The notes under the pieces are model-generated. The model did no database searches and was not told the DNA's origin. It was given only the letters and a program-made list of their open reading frames with translations. The translations under genes and the position numbers were made by a program. From Nitrospirota bacterium (GTDB lineage Bacteria > Nitrospirota > UBA9217): a DNA stretch of 6,410 nucleotides. Below are positions 6,001-6,410 of this stretch, piece by piece; position 1 is the first letter of the stretch; each line of letters opens with the position of its first letter. The DNA lies in NCBI GenBank assembly GCA_013334545.1, contig JAAXXJ010000178.1:1-6410 (forward strand), written 5' to 3'.

Positions 6001-6410
6001 GCGCTCTGGTTTGTTTCTCCTGTTCTTGCGTGGTGGCTCAGTCGGCCGCTCTCCGTGCCGGTCGCGCGATTGACAGACGGCCAGATCCTTTTTCTCCGAA
6101 GACTTTCGCGAAAGACCTGGTCCTTCTTCGAGACCTTCGTCGGCCCGGAGGACAACTGGCTGCCGCCCGACAACTATCAGGAGCATCCTGTCCCTGTTGT
6201 CGCCCATCGCACATCCCCGACGAACATGGGGCTCGCGCTGCTTGCCAATCTGTCGGCCCTTGACTTCGGTTACCTTGCGGCGGGGCAGTTCATCGAACGC
6301 ACGACAAAGGCGCTCTCCGCGATGCAGGGCCTGGACCGATACCGGGGCCACTTCTACAACTGGTACGACACGCAGTCCCTGAAGCCACTTGCGCCCAGGT
6401 ATGTGTCTAC
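3025..6410 (+). CDS. Cyclic beta-1,2-glucan synthase, N-terminal part (cut by window end)
   Basis: The frame is open from TTG 3025 to the window end, about 1128 codons. NdvB/ChvB/Cgs proteins are about 2800 residues, so roughly 60% is missing on the right, including the C-terminal GH94-type phosphorylase region. These inner-membrane enzymes polymerise glucose from UDP-glucose into beta-1,2 chains, cyclise them, and trim chain length with the phosphorylase domain; the product acts in the periplasm. Residues 1-420 are the family's helical N-terminal part, with ITPAAEWLLDNFYLIEEQI and LGELWAIPIMLRLALIENLR segments. Helices follow near 425-446 and 456-484. The GT84 (GT-A-like) domain spans about 500-800 with TLDTDT (Asp644, Asp646; metal/UDP-sugar), GEGSFIGKGIYDID near 726, SHDLIEG (Asp758), and RRHRWIRGDWQ at 789-799, the counterpart of QxxRW. 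More helices lie near 837-880, 963-980 and 993-1007. HRTSPTNMGL (1061) and RGHFYNWYD (1107) begin the glucoamylase-like region (PF10091). All key motifs seen are intact. Confidence 0.94.
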   Translation, partial: MKLSNKTMLGNLPDLLARFRGKDLEASCAVSEPPLRSELFSSDQMEQHGKTLAGLHTLSLGHAPDRLLGRLAENEAILTGTRSLLVEVVRTDRRITPAAEWLLDNFYLIEEQIRMARKHLPKGYSRELPRLLEGPSAGLPRVYDIALETISHGDGRVDPEGLSSFLAAYQTVTILKLGELWAIPIMLRLALIENLRRIGVRIAAGRIDRNLAGDWADRITEVAAKDPKSLILVIADMARSNPPLKSAFVAEFARRLQGQGPALAMPLTWIEQHLSECSMTIDQLVQAENQQQAADQVSMSNSIGSLRFLGAMDWREFVETMSMVEQTLRGDPRGTYGKMDFFTRDRYRHVVERIAKSGGLSEPEVAATALGLARAVAEDVNCEKDDRTAHVGYYLIDKGLGQLERLAGIRLSVLASLRKAGSRVPLFLYLGTIVLMTAIFTGVLMANAQGPGLHPWLLLVTGILSLICASQLGIAMVNWFATLIVAPHTLPRMDFSKGIPPEARTLAIVPTMLTSSRNIEDLIEALEIRFLANRDDNLFFGLLTDLQDAREEVLPGDEPLLLLVQQRIEELNDKYSDGSGDRFFLFHRPRRWNPGERAWIGYERKRGKLAELNSFLRGGSRDRFSLVAGKNAALMNVMYVITLDTDTQLPRDSARQLAGAMAHPLNRALYDEGKERVVAGYGILQPRVGASLPGTNRSRYARINGSDAGIDPYTRAVSDVYQDLFGEGSFIGKGIYDIDAFERALCGRFPENRILSHDLIEGCYARAGLLSDVMVYEEYPSRYSADVSRRHRWIRGDWQLLSWLREVVPGPGLAKQRRKNPLSLLSQWKLFDNLRRSLVPSALTLLLVLGWTIVSSPWFWTLSMIGIILIPSGISALLDLIRKPDDVLPGQHLAAAGRSLTRRFAQDVFILACLPYEAFFSLDAVLRTIGRMFVTHEGLLEWSPSGDPDRKSQTGLAVVLRTMWFAPFLSVVIVTYLALSNPPALGASGPLLALWFVSPVLAWWLSRPLSVPVARLTDGQILFLRRLSRKTWSFFETFVGPEDNWLPPDNYQEHPVPVVAHRTSPTNMGLALLANLSALDFGYLAAGQFIERTTKALSAMQGLDRYRGHFYNWYDTQSLKPLAPRYVS

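Overview
The window looks like bacterial chromosome from a Gram-negative organism. Genes run on the plus strand with good Shine-Dalgarno (SD) sites, moderately high GC in the two large genes and more AT-rich gaps. The gene content (an lmo0937-family mini membrane protein, a DUF5661 gene, an AI-2E family permease and a cyclic beta-1,2-glucan synthase) is the sort seen in stress and envelope gene sets of environmental Proteobacteria and related phyla. A sigma-S-like promoter would suit a proteobacterium. I cannot name the genus.

Layout. Positions 1-800 hold no gene I can support, but a near-perfect sigma-S-type extended -10 lies at 506-517 and points at the genes that follow. A compact gene set begins at 801: a 49-residue membrane protein of the lmo0937/DUF5670 type (801-950), a DUF5661 gene (1010-1318) broken by an in-frame TGA at codon 23, and an AI-2E/PerM family permease (1315-2394) that overlaps the DUF5661 gene by ATGA. 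About 630 bases without a supported gene follow (2395-3024). They contain several inverted repeats and a possible extended -10 site. From 3025 to the window end runs the first part (about 1128 codons) of a very large NdvB/ChvB-type cyclic beta-1,2-glucan synthase, starting with TTG and cut by the window edge inside its glucoamylase-like region.

How they fit together. The two small genes and the permease look like one transcription unit, possibly under general-stress control. The glucan synthase makes periplasmic cyclic glucans, which in rhizobia, Agrobacterium and Brucella serve osmoadaptation and envelope integrity. It probably has its own promoter and a long, possibly structured leader. Common control by osmotic or envelope stress is an inference from gene content and promoter-like motifs. 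I found no CRISPR array, tRNA, rRNA, insertion sequence or defence system. The most unusual items are the single TGA inside an otherwise intact DUF5661 frame, the sigma-S-like promoter, and the inverted repeats ahead of the glucan synthase.
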